This document shows positions 18,494 to 25,894 of a DNA stretch of 64,000 nucleotides, one piece after another. How positions within the stretch are numbered: position 1 is the stretch's first letter; the number at the start of each line of letters is the position of its first letter. Below the pieces are notes generated by a model, which did not search any database, was not told where the DNA came from, and saw only the letters and a program-made list of their open reading frames with translations. This stretch comes from Kiloniella laminariae DSM 19542 (GTDB taxonomy: Bacteria; Pseudomonadota; Alphaproteobacteria; Kiloniellales; Kiloniellaceae), in contig NZ_KB893167.1 in NCBI RefSeq assembly GCF_000374005.1, positions 62,001 through 126,000 on the forward strand, in the 5' to 3' direction. Made by a program: the position numbers and the translations under genes.

Positions 18494-18547
18494 GCGCTTT
18501 ATGCCCAAACGAAGTTATTTATAACTAATAAAGCGGCAATCCTGGGG
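18494..18547. repeat. Hairpin-bearing repeat, copy B
   Basis: It matches copy A at 16861 in GC-CTTTATGCCCAAAC and the following 35 bases with about 75-80% identity. The internal hairpin is AGTTATTTATAACT. The stem differs from copy A (GGTCATTTATGACC) by paired changes that keep every base pair. Confidence 0.5.
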
Positions 18548-18628
18548 CGGTCCAGAGGCCGGAAAAATTGTTGAACTAAGGTTAGGTGATCGTCAGCCAA
18601 TTACCGTTCCTGTACACGTCTTCAACAC

Positions 18629-18898
18629 CTAATCAAAGTCATACTTCCTCACAATACCTTTCGAGTTCACCATAATTTCAATTAGCATATCAAGATCTAG
18701 CCGGAAGGGTTCATCTCTTGGAAACATCAAAACCTGAAGTACCCCTCGGTTATCGACAACGATATGAAATATTTCCTCCCCATTTTGATCCATTATCTCC
18801 AGGGCTGTACCTTCATATTCAATGTCCCCGGTTGTTAGGCAAGAATCGTATTTTTCAATGAGTAGAGAGCTCTCGATTATATCTTTATACTTTGTCAT
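18629..18898 (-). CDS. Hypothetical protein, candidate immunity protein
   Basis: An 89-residue protein: IEYEGTALEIMDQNGEEIFH near residue 26, then VVDNRGVLQVLMF and a C-terminal helix (LDLDMLIEIMVNSKGIV). The YEGTALE...GEEI.H.VVD pattern is one I associate with a small conserved bacterial family near polymorphic toxins; this is recollection, not a search result. A short toxin-tip-like open remnant (18935-19044) lies directly upstream on the same strand, about 36 bases away. Confidence 0.65.
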   Translation of the reverse strand: MTKYKDIIESSLLIEKYDSCLTTGDIEYEGTALEIMDQNGEEIFHIVVDNRGVLQVLMFPRDEPFRLDLDMLIEIMVNSKGIVRKYDFD

Positions 18899-18934
18899 AA
18901 AACTCTTCCCCAGACTTTATCTGTACCTTCAATT

Positions 18935-19044
18935 CAGTCATGATCCCCACCCAATAGCGAAGTAAACCCCATTACATTATATGCCTGATAACCAATCTTA
19001 TTCGGAAAAATTAAAGCAGAACGCCCAGTCCAACTGAAGTGATC
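18935..19044 (-). pseudogene. Remnant resembling the C-terminal tip of a larger protein
   Basis: A 36-codon open stretch without a start codon reads DHFSWTGRSALIFPNKI..., continues GYQAYNVMGFTSLLGG and stops as DHD. It has protein-like composition and is followed by the 89-residue candidate immunity gene, the normal toxin-then-immunity order. The upstream part is lost before the transposase remnant. No family recognised. This is inference from arrangement and composition. Confidence 0.4.
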
Positions 19045-19124
19045 CTAGAACTTGGCCCGAAAGTATTTGAGTGATTACAATTGGTTATGGTTTTATTGGT
19101 TTTCAACAACAAATGGATCTCACC

Positions 19125-19323
19125 ATGGTTCGGACTGCAACCACTCGGCGAGATTATGATCGGCCTAATTGCGGTTGTGCAAGTGATTTGACTGATCCGG
19201 AATGGGATTTGATAAAGGGCTTCATGCCGTTTCCCTATTTCAGGGTCGTACTCGGACAACGGATTTACGTGAGGTGATGAATGGTATTCTTTATATTGCA
19301 ACAACTGGATGCCAATGGGTGAT
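19125..19323 (+). pseudogene. Truncated, frameshifted IS5-type transposase remnant
   Basis: The N-terminal domain of an IS5-family transposase is recognisable in two frames. The first frame reads CASDLTDPEWDLIKGFMP after an ATG at 19125, and after a frameshift near 19225 the second reads GRTRTTDLREVMNGILYIAT then TGCQW. Sequence similarity stops about 19323, exactly where the duplicated DUF1989 copy begins. The catalytic region is missing and no terminal inverted repeats are visible, so it is dead. Confidence 0.85.
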
Positions 19324-19630
19324 ACTTGCCCGCCTGAGAGTTTCAGTCACAGTCTGGAGGATAAAAAATCAACTCCAGGACCCGAAATGAAAACCATCCA
19401 CGATCATCCCACCCCAAAAGATGCCGACGCCCGCAAGGCGGTCGCGTCCGTGATCTGTTATCCCAATACGACCTTGCCTGCCTTTGATACTGCGTTTTTT
19501 GATCGCGCGCGCGGGGATGGAACTGGTGGCCGAGACCTATATCCCGCCGCGGGATGCACGTTGTTTTGAGGTGTCTGCCGGGCACTTTGACCACATTGTC
19601 TCGATGCAGGTAGGAGATGTTTCCGACAAG
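19324..19630 (+). pseudogene. Broken duplicate of the 5' part of the DUF1989 gene
   Basis: From about 19324 the sequence repeats 23220-23520 (leader plus first 75 codons of the DUF1989 gene) with roughly 93-95% identity. The copy of the start codon is at 19387. A two-base loss in the GC-alternating run near 19503 shifts the frame, so reading ends at 19569. Similarity then fades after a further small deletion near 19605. It is a non-functional fragment. Confidence 0.88.
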
Positions 19631-19674
19631 ATGCCCGATTAGTCTTTACTCAAAATCCAGCTCAGAGATTAAGC

Positions 19675-21063
19675 CTACTGGCTTGGCAAGATAATGGTAA
19701 CCTGAAAGCCGTTATGGTTTTCAAGTTTGAGTTGACCATTGTGAATGCGAAGCACTGCGGCAACCAATGACAGTCCAAGGCCGTTACCCGGGAGATTCCT
19801 GCTTGATTCAACCCGATAAAAGCGTTCGAGAACGTTGGATTGTTCGTTTTCCGGTATTCCAGACCCGGCATCATGAATAACGATTTCTGCGCCCGTTTCG
19901 ACAGCGGAGAGGGTAATTGTGATTGTGCTGTTGGCCGGGCCGTATTTGACGGCATTGTCGATCAGGTTGGTAAAACATTGGGTGATCAGGTCACGATCCC
20001 CTAGGATCTGGCCCGCAACAGACTGTCCACTTAGGGTATCCTTCAGGATAATGTTTTGCCCCTTGTCTTCGGCAAGGGGTTCATAGATTTCAATCGCGTC
20101 TTCGATCAGCGATCCCAGAGGCATGGGGGCAAAGTTTGTCTCAAGTTCTCCGGTTTCCAGTCTTGTGATGCTCAATAGAGCGGAAAAGGTAACGAGCAGC
20201 TGGTCGACTTCGGCGATTGCCGCCTCAACCAGTTTTCTGTTCTCGTCATTTTCAGTCAGGGGAACCAGGCGTTCAAGACGGCCATGCAATCTGGTCAAAG
20301 GGGTTCTTAGATCATGTGCGATGTTGTCGGTCACATGACGGATGCCATCCATCAGGGTTTCGATACGGTCAAGCATGGAGTTCAGGGTATGGCCCATGAC
20401 GTCGATTTCATCGCTGGTCCGGGAGACGGGGATGCGTTTGGAAAAGCGCCCGAGCATGATTTCAGAACAGGTCGCACTGATGAGGGAGAGACGCTTTTTC
20501 AGGCCGCGATGAAGGATAACGCCGGCAATCGTCCCGCCACAGAGGCTCAAAAGCAGGGCGCCCAGAAAAACAATAAAAACCTGATCTTCGAGCTCTTCTT
20601 CCTTGGTCGTATCCAGGCCGAGCAATAGGTGATACTGCCCGCCGAGAGGCCTGCTTAAAAAACGGTACTCGAGAGGGGTTGTATGATCATCTTCAAGCTC
20701 GGTAAAACCTGCGGTTTTGGGCACCTTTTCAGGCCAGGCGGGGATGTTTCCCGAGAGCTTTCTATAAGTTTTATCGGTCAAGAGGTAGATCTTTGACGCT
20801 GAAAGCTCTTGCCTTGCCCGGCGATCAATCAGGGTCTGGAGCAAGGTTATTCCCCCCAGATCATAGACTTCGTTCAGATCATTGATTTTGGTCTGGAGGC
20901 GGCTGTCGATTTCCTTTTCCATGAAGTGTTCCGAAGTTTCTGAAACGATGCCCTCAAAAATGAAATTGATCAGAAAGAAGACCCCGCCAATACTCAGGGC
21001 GAATTTGAGGGAAAGGGAAAGACGGGGAAGCTTAATCTTCACGGATACAATACCCCGCGCCAC
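19675..21063 (-). CDS. Two-component sensor histidine kinase
   Basis: A 462-residue inner-membrane kinase. It has TM1 at about residues 18-38 (FALSIGGVFFLINFIFEGI), a periplasmic domain, TM2 at about 165-187 (VFIVFLGALLLSLCGGTIAG), a HAMP domain, the H-box DNIAHDLRTPLTRLHGRLER, the N-box CFTNLIDNAVKYGP, and G-boxes DAGSGIPENE and GNGLGLSLVAAV. The start is GTG at 21063 or a later GTG at 21042; both overlap the end of the regulator gene. The periplasmic signal is unknown. Together with the response regulator it lies divergent to a secreted beta-helix gene. Confidence 0.93.
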   Translation of the reverse strand: MARGIVSVKIKLPRLSLSLKFALSIGGVFFLINFIFEGIVSETSEHFMEKEIDSRLQTKINDLNEVYDLGGITLLQTLIDRRARQELSASKIYLLTDKTYRKLSGNIPAWPEKVPKTAGFTELEDDHTTPLEYRFLSRPLGGQYHLLLGLDTTKEEELEDQVFIVFLGALLLSLCGGTIAGVILHRGLKKRLSLISATCSEIMLGRFSKRIPVSRTSDEIDVMGHTLNSMLDRIETLMDGIRHVTDNIAHDLRTPLTRLHGRLERLVPLTENDENRKLVEAAIAEVDQLLVTFSALLSITRLETGELETNFAPMPLGSLIEDAIEIYEPLAEDKGQNIILKDTLSGQSVAGQILGDRDLITQCFTNLIDNAVKYGPANSTITITLSAVETGAEIVIHDAGSGIPENEQSNVLERFYRVESSRNLPGNGLGLSLVAAVLRIHNGQLKLENHNGFQVTIILPSQ

Positions 21064-21706
21064 GAATTGTATGAAGGAGTTCGACGTTAAAGCCTTTGTC
21101 GATTTTATTGCGCAGTCTGCTCATATGAACATCAATAACATTGGTCTGAGGAGCAAAGTTATAATCCCAGACCTGTTCAAGCAGGATCGTTCGCGTGACG
21201 ACCTGTCCCGCATGTCGCATCAGGAATTCCAGTAATTTGTATTCTTTGGGCTTGAGGTCGATTGTTTTACCCGCGCGGGTGGCCTTGCGCGATAGCAGGT
21301 CAATGCGCAGGTCCCCGACCGTCAGTTCGGTTTCCCCGCCAGAGGGCAGGGTTCTTTTCAGCAGAACCTGTACCCGGGCAACCAACTCGGCGACAGAAAA
21401 GGGTTTGACCATATAGTCATCCCCCCCGGAATGCAGGCCGTCAATTCTGTGACGGACTTCACCCAATGCGGAAAGTAACAGAACCGGGGTGGTGATTTCG
21501 GTCGCCCGAAGCGTCCGCAAGAGCGACAGCCCGTCCTTGCCGGGAAGCATGCGATCGAGAATGATAATGTCGTAATTTTCGTTCGCGGCCATATAGAGAC
21601 CTTCGCGGCCATCGTGAACGCTGTCGGTAACAAAGCCGGATTCAGCCAGAGCCTGGGAAACAAAATCAGCGACTTCGAGGTCATCTTCGATTATCAGCGC
21701 TCGCAT
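21032..21706 (-). CDS. OmpR/PhoB-family response regulator
   Basis: A 224-residue regulator with an N-terminal receiver domain (phospho-acceptor Asp in IIILDRMLPGKDG, conserved Lys in DYMVKPFSVAEL) and a C-terminal winged-helix domain (LTVGDLRIDL, KEYKLLEFLMRHAGQVVTR, NVIDVHMSRLRNKID). It is the first gene of the pair; its stop lies inside the kinase gene, so they are co-translated. Likely targets include its own promoter and the divergent beta-helix gene. Confidence 0.95.
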   Translation of the reverse strand: MRALIIEDDLEVADFVSQALAESGFVTDSVHDGREGLYMAANENYDIIILDRMLPGKDGLSLLRTLRATEITTPVLLLSALGEVRHRIDGLHSGGDDYMVKPFSVAELVARVQVLLKRTLPSGGETELTVGDLRIDLLSRKATRAGKTIDLKPKEYKLLEFLMRHAGQVVTRTILLEQVWDYNFAPQTNVIDVHMSRLRNKIDKGFNVELLHTIRGAGYCIRED

Positions 21707-21960
21707 TTCTTAAGGTCATTTCATAGCTGTCTGAGAGGGAATCCGGCCAGTAAGTCCAGACGGGTAAGTCCTCCTGATCGGTAAATCCGGACAAGAACCG
21801 CCTGGGTCCGTTTGTTATGCGCGGATAATAACACGGGGAAAAGATGAATAAACAACATGAACAAAAATTTAGAATTCAACCACATTGGGGATAGGTAGAA
21901 TGCCTTAACTTCTCGCTCGAGATCAGGTTTCAGCAGATCAAGAGGGATGGTTAAGCGGTT

Positions 21961-23112
21961 ATGATTAAAAAGCGGAAACTCAATAGACTGTTCACATTGT
22001 CGATTTTCTCGGTTTCCATTCTTTCCGTCGCAAATATATCGGGGGTGATCCCGGGCCCCGTTTCAGTGGAAAAGGTTATTGAAACACTGCGTGATGTGGG
22101 AACCTCAAGCTATCTAAACTTGAGCAAGCAGCCTTTTCTGGTGGGGGAGCTGTCGAGCAATTCCTTGTTTTTTGCCCGGAAACACCCGGACATCTTTCAA
22201 GATAACCAGGGTGTCCTTGAGATAAAACCCGGGGTACATGACATTGATTTCCCTATTAATCTTGATGGATCTTTGCTGATCCAGCCCGGAACAACCCTTA
22301 ATTTTTCCGCCAACAGCTACCTTCTGGTCAGGGGGGCGTTGACGGCTCTGGGGTCATCAGATGCGCCTGTCGTTCTGCGGGGGCAGAAAGATCAGTTGTG
22401 GAAAGGAATATATGTTCATGATGCAGGTAATCTGTCTGAACTGGATCATGTGATTATTTCCGATACCACAGCGTTCGAAGACGGGTATCTGAAGTTAACC
22501 GGAGGGGTGACGTTTTATAAATCGGCCCTGAAAATCACAAACAGTGACTTTAAAAACTCCGTGGCTGAGGACGGGTTGAATATCATCAACTCTGAATTCT
22601 CGCTTGCGCACACGCGATTTGAAAACATGCGTTCGGACGCGCTGGACAGTGATTTCTCGCAGGGAAGTATCAACAACGGCGTGTTCCATACCATCGGTGG
22701 GGACGCGATTGATCTTTCGGGAACCAGAAGCTGGATCCAAAGCCCGCAGATTACTTCTGTGCACGACAAGGCGATTTCTGCGGGCGAAAACTCGACAGTG
22801 GATGTGATCGGCGGGTCTGTCAGATCTGTGGGGGTCGCGGCGGCGTCCAAAGACGGCAGTCTCGTGAAAATCAGCGAGACACGTATAGACGATGTCACCT
22901 TGTTTGGACTGATGACCTATATCAAGAAATCATCTTATAGCTTTCCCACCCTGGAAGCCCATAACCTTTTCTGGGGAGAAGGGAGCGCCGGACCTGCTGC
23001 GAACAACTGGATCCGGCAGGCAGGAACCGTTCTGACCGTAGATGGTCACAATGTTGTTGAGGAGACTGTTGATGTCAAGGCGCTCTATAAAGGGGCCGTG
23101 ATGTCCAAATAA
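21961..23112 (+). CDS. Secreted parallel beta-helix repeat protein
   Basis: A 383-residue protein with an N-terminal signal or anchor (RLFTLSIFSVSILSVANISG). From about residue 85 there are repeated short-strand rungs of right-handed beta-helix type (VLEIKPGVHDIDFPINLDGS, LKITNSDFKNSVAEDGLNII, ALDSDFSQGSINNGVFHTIG). Such folds bind or cleave polysaccharides or act as surface proteins; no catalytic signature of pectate lyases or glycosidases is evident. It stands divergently from the two-component system across a 254-base spacer, so control by that system is plausible. Confidence 0.85.
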   Translation: MIKKRKLNRLFTLSIFSVSILSVANISGVIPGPVSVEKVIETLRDVGTSSYLNLSKQPFLVGELSSNSLFFARKHPDIFQDNQGVLEIKPGVHDIDFPINLDGSLLIQPGTTLNFSANSYLLVRGALTALGSSDAPVVLRGQKDQLWKGIYVHDAGNLSELDHVIISDTTAFEDGYLKLTGGVTFYKSALKITNSDFKNSVAEDGLNIINSEFSLAHTRFENMRSDALDSDFSQGSINNGVFHTIGGDAIDLSGTRSWIQSPQITSVHDKAISAGENSTVDVIGGSVRSVGVAAASKDGSLVKISETRIDDVTLFGLMTYIKKSSYSFPTLEAHNLFWGEGSAGPAANNWIRQAGTVLTVDGHNVVEETVDVKALYKGAVMSK

Positions 23113-23282
23113 TGCCCTGATGGTGAGCAGCTATCGGGACTTTGAGTGTTTTCTTGTGGGGGAGGTCTTGTGGTTGGCAGGGTGAGCAAACCAAACCCCG
23201 GTTTGGGGCAAATCCGTTTCTTGCCCGCGCTGAGAGTTTCCGTCACAGTCTGGAGGATAAAAAATCAACTCCAGGACCCGAA

Positions 23283-24146
23283 ATGAAAACCATCCACGAT
23301 CATCCCGCCCCAAAAGACGCCGACGCCCGCAAGGCGGTCGCGCCCGTGATCTGTTATCCCAATACGACCTTGCCTGCCTTTGATGCTGCGTTTTTTGATC
23401 GCGCGCGCGCGGGGATGGAACTGGTGGCCGAGACCTATATCCCGCCGCGGGATGCGCGTTGTTTTGAGGTACCTGCCGGGCATTTTGTCCGCATTGTCTC
23501 GATTGAAGGGCCGCAGGTCGGTGATCTGAATTTCTGGAACGCGCACGATCTGACCGAGCGGTTTTTCAGTGGCAAGACCCGGGCGCTGCACGGTACCCAT
23601 ATCAGTACCGGGGATCGGCTCTGGAGTACCTTGCCACATCTGCGTCCGCTGGCGACGGTGACCCGTGACACGCTGGACTGGTACGGCTTTGATGAATTTG
23701 GTGGCGGGGTACACGATGTGATCGGTACACGCTGTGACCCCTATACCAATGCGGTGCTGCAGGGGACGGATTATCACTATTGCTGTCATTCCAATCTGAC
23801 CCGGGCGCTGGCGGCACATTGCAGCCTGCCGATGGATGAGGCGGAACTGCTGGTCCATGATGTGCTCAATGTCTTTATGTGTACCGGCTTTACCAAAGAT
23901 ACCCACCAGTACTTTATGAAAGCCAGTCCGGTGCGCCCGGGGGATTATCTGGAGTTCTTTGCCGAAACCGATCTGCTGGGCGGCATGTCGGCCTGTCCGG
24001 GCGGGGATTGCGGATCATCGCATTCGGGCGATGCCGCGGCCTGTTATCCCATGAAAGTTGAGGTCTACAAGCCGCAGGCCGGGACGCTGGAGGGCTGGAG
24101 CCCGTCGCGGCCTTCTCCCTATTCCGGGGGGCATGGCGTGGCCTAA
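23283..24146 (+). CDS. DUF1989 family protein (urea carboxylase-associated type)
   Basis: A 287-residue protein of the DUF1989 family, often encoded beside urea/guanidine carboxylases or amino-acid catabolic genes. It shows YIPPRDARCFEVPAGHFVRI, the conserved GPQVGDLNFWNAHD near residue 81, the cysteine-rich segment HYCCHSNL, and DYLEFFAETDLLGGMSACPG near the end. The frame extends upstream to 23142, but family alignment and the duplicated copy both point to the ATG at 23283. No urea carboxylase gene is nearby. The leader and first 75 codons are duplicated at 19324-19630. Confidence 0.88.
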   Translation: MKTIHDHPAPKDADARKAVAPVICYPNTTLPAFDAAFFDRARAGMELVAETYIPPRDARCFEVPAGHFVRIVSIEGPQVGDLNFWNAHDLTERFFSGKTRALHGTHISTGDRLWSTLPHLRPLATVTRDTLDWYGFDEFGGGVHDVIGTRCDPYTNAVLQGTDYHYCCHSNLTRALAAHCSLPMDEAELLVHDVLNVFMCTGFTKDTHQYFMKASPVRPGDYLEFFAETDLLGGMSACPGGDCGSSHSGDAAACYPMKVEVYKPQAGTLEGWSPSRPSPYSGGHGVA

Positions 24147-24252
24147 TATGGCCAGGTTTTTGCCAAAGGACAGAAGGGATCAAGAAAAGGGCGCTGGTTC
24201 TGTTGATCCCGTTTGTTCTGCGGGAGTGACGGGGTAGCGGAATTTCCATAAA

Positions 24253-24290
24253 AATGGCGGCTCACCATGTGGGCCGCCATTCGTTGTTTG
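24253..24290 (+). terminator. Terminator-like hairpin after the DUF1989 gene
   Basis: A 13-bp stem with one G-U pair, AATGGCGGCTCAC / GTGGGCCGCCATT (24253-24265 with 24269-24281), is followed by CGTTGTTTG. The T tail is weak, but position and stability fit a terminator. Confidence 0.7.
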
Positions 24291-24382
24291 GGCGTGTTTA
24301 TGTCGGTTGTGGCATGACGCCCGGATTTTTCAACCCTGCCAGTGTGTGGTCTGGTTTTGTCTTGTTTGCCTTTATTGAGGTC

Positions 24383-24952
24383 CTATGAGGCCAAAAGTTC
24401 TTTTGTTGTGACAACCTGACAGAATTCGTTATGCAGATCAGACAAGGACATTGCATGGATCATGTCAGCAGTATAGACGGTGCCGTCTGGCCCCACACGG
24501 TCAAAGGTTGCACAGGCATCACCGACCAGACGCACATCGTAATCCATGTTACCCGCCATTCGGACCGTGGTTGAAACGCAATGATTGGTTGTCAGCCCGG
24601 AGATCACCAGTTGCGGGGCCTGAGCCCGACGTAAAAATCCATCGAGATCGCTGCCGACAAAGGCGCTGTTCTGGCGCTTTACAAAAACCGCTTCATCGCC
24701 AAACGGCGTTAGTTCGGCGATGATTTCGCCGCCGGGTTTTTCCTGTCGCAACAGGCTGTCAGGGTTGAGGCTGTGATGCAGGGCATGGGCGATGGGCCAG
24801 CCTTTGGTTCGCCAGTGGTTCAGCAGCGCGGCAGCTTGCTGTTCGGCGTTGGGGTTGTTGCGGTTTCCACCCCAATAGTCCCAATCCTTAAAGCCGTTTT
24901 GCCAATCGATGAGCAGGAGGACTGGCGGGTTCGTGTTTGGCATAGCTGGCAT
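24383..24952 (-). CDS. Cysteine hydrolase, isochorismatase family
   Basis: A 189-residue enzyme: catalytic Asp in LLLIDWQNGFKDWDYWGG, Lys in AVFVKRQNSAFVGSDL, and Cys in SGLTTNHCVSTTVRMAGN. This HCVSTT form, with WQNGF, is that of nicotinamidase-like or ureidoacrylate-type hydrolases; the substrate cannot be fixed. A start at the fourth codon is also possible. It faces the DUF1989 gene convergently. Confidence 0.88.
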   Translation of the reverse strand: MPAMPNTNPPVLLLIDWQNGFKDWDYWGGNRNNPNAEQQAAALLNHWRTKGWPIAHALHHSLNPDSLLRQEKPGGEIIAELTPFGDEAVFVKRQNSAFVGSDLDGFLRRAQAPQLVISGLTTNHCVSTTVRMAGNMDYDVRLVGDACATFDRVGPDGTVYTADMIHAMSLSDLHNEFCQVVTTKELLAS

Positions 24953-25155
24953 ATCGGGGTTTCCTTAAGGTTATGAACGAAAGCAGGGGATCGACAAGTC
25001 TTGTGGGCGGTTGCCGGGTTGGGGAAAACGTTTGGTTGCAAGGCTCATCTTGTTGATTATGATCGGGGAAATAAGACCTTTGCTCAATATGGCGATCGCG
25101 CCATTGTTTTGCGTAAAGATGTCAGATCCACCAGGACAAGGTTCGATTCCGCATA

Positions 25156-25596
25156 ATGGCCAAAAATCAGCTTGATGACCGCGATCAAAAAATACTGTCG
25201 ATACTGTCAGCGGATGCCCGAACGACGATCAGTGAATTGGCCCGTAACATCAGCCTGTCGCCGACGGCGGTGCGTCAGCGGATTGCCCGGCTGGAACGCG
25301 ATGGTGTGATCGAGGGCTACACCATTCGCACAGCCCGGCTGGAAACTGAAACTGCGATCAAGGCCGTGGTCATGCTGACCCTGACAGGGGCCTTTTGCAG
25401 CAAGATCAAGGCGGCCTTTGGCCATCTGCCAGAGATCCGAAAGTTCTGGTCAACAACAGGGGAGCTGGACGCCACCATGATCTTGCAGGTGCCAACGATC
25501 GAACGTCTGCAGGAAGTGACCGAGCAATTCAGTGCGCATGAACTGGTCAAGCGTGTCCAGACCCATGTGATTATCGCAACCCACATCGATCGCTGA
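25156..25596 (+). CDS. Lrp/AsnC-family transcriptional regulator
   Basis: A 146-residue regulator with an N-terminal helix-turn-helix (LDDRDQKILSILSADARTTI then SELARNISLSPTAVRQRIAR) and a C-terminal ligand-binding RAM-like domain (VVMLTLTGAFCSKIKAAF, RKFWSTTGELDATMILQV). Members sense amino acids or related small molecules. It is divergent from the cysteine hydrolase gene, which may be its target. Confidence 0.92.
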   Translation: MAKNQLDDRDQKILSILSADARTTISELARNISLSPTAVRQRIARLERDGVIEGYTIRTARLETETAIKAVVMLTLTGAFCSKIKAAFGHLPEIRKFWSTTGELDATMILQVPTIERLQEVTEQFSAHELVKRVQTHVIIATHIDR

Positions 25597-25683
25597 ACAG
25601 GGTACTGGTTGGGGAAGGCGGAAGGGAGGTTCTGGATTGCTTGAATTTTACCAGACAAGGGGATATAACAAGGAACAGAGATC

Positions 25684-25708
25684 AGTCCGACCTGTGTCGG
25701 ATTGTTTT
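25684..25708 (+). terminator. Terminator-like hairpin after the Lrp-family gene
   Basis: A stem TCCGAC / GTCGGA (25686-25691 with 25696-25701) with a CTGT loop is followed by TTGTTTTC. It lies immediately before the riboswitch, so it would insulate the riboswitch from the upstream gene. Confidence 0.6.
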
Positions 25709-25710
25709 CA

Positions 25711-25783
25711 CCGCTTCGTATAACCCCGATAATATGGTTCGGGGGTCTCTACCAGGATCCGATAAATTCTGATTACGAAGAGC
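25711..25783 (+). ncRNA. Purine riboswitch aptamer, adenine-specific type
   Basis: The three-way junction is readable. P1 is CTTCGTA (25714-25720) paired with TACGAAG (25774-25780). P2 is CCCCGA / TCGGGG with loop AATATGG. P3 is CAGGAT / ATTCTG with loop CCGATAA. The junction strand TCTCTACC (25746-25753) and both loop consensus sequences are kept. The specificity base, equivalent to position 74, is T at 25773 in GATTACG; a T there marks adenine-binding aptamers, while guanine ones have C. It lies 112 bases upstream of a purine deaminase gene, like the Vibrio vulnificus add riboswitch. Confidence 0.93.
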
Positions 25784-25856
25784 AAAGCCCGTTAAGTGCT
25801 TTTCTCTTTGTATGGCTGAATGGTTTATGATTATTCCGGGTCCGGCAGACTGAAAA

Positions 25857-25888
25857 GCTCTTGATTTCGATCAACACAAGTTAAGAGC
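25857..25888 (+). promoter_or_regulatory. Ribosome-site-sequestering hairpin (riboswitch expression platform)
   Basis: GCTCTT (25857-25862) can pair with AAGAGC (25883-25888), which contains the purine-rich ribosome-binding region six bases before the ATG at 25895. GATTT next to the stem extends it with wobble pairs. The same AAGAGC sequence also occurs at 25778-25783, overlapping the 3' side of aptamer stem P1, so it is a competing partner. This suggests translational control; whether adenine switches it on or off cannot be decided by eye. Confidence 0.6.
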
Positions 25889-25894
25889 AATTCC

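Noticed and set aside
18523-18632. Open stretch LIKRQSWGGPEAGK...VPVHVFNT-stop on the plus strand
   Set aside because: Protein-like but lacks a start codon and faces the adjacent immunity-like gene; it could be another remnant, but evidence is too thin to annotate.
23113-23282. Guanidine riboswitch expected upstream of DUF1989 genes
   Set aside because: I looked for conserved ykkC/guanidine-I elements; only a small CCCCGG...GGGG-like hairpin near 23200 is present, with no matching motif.
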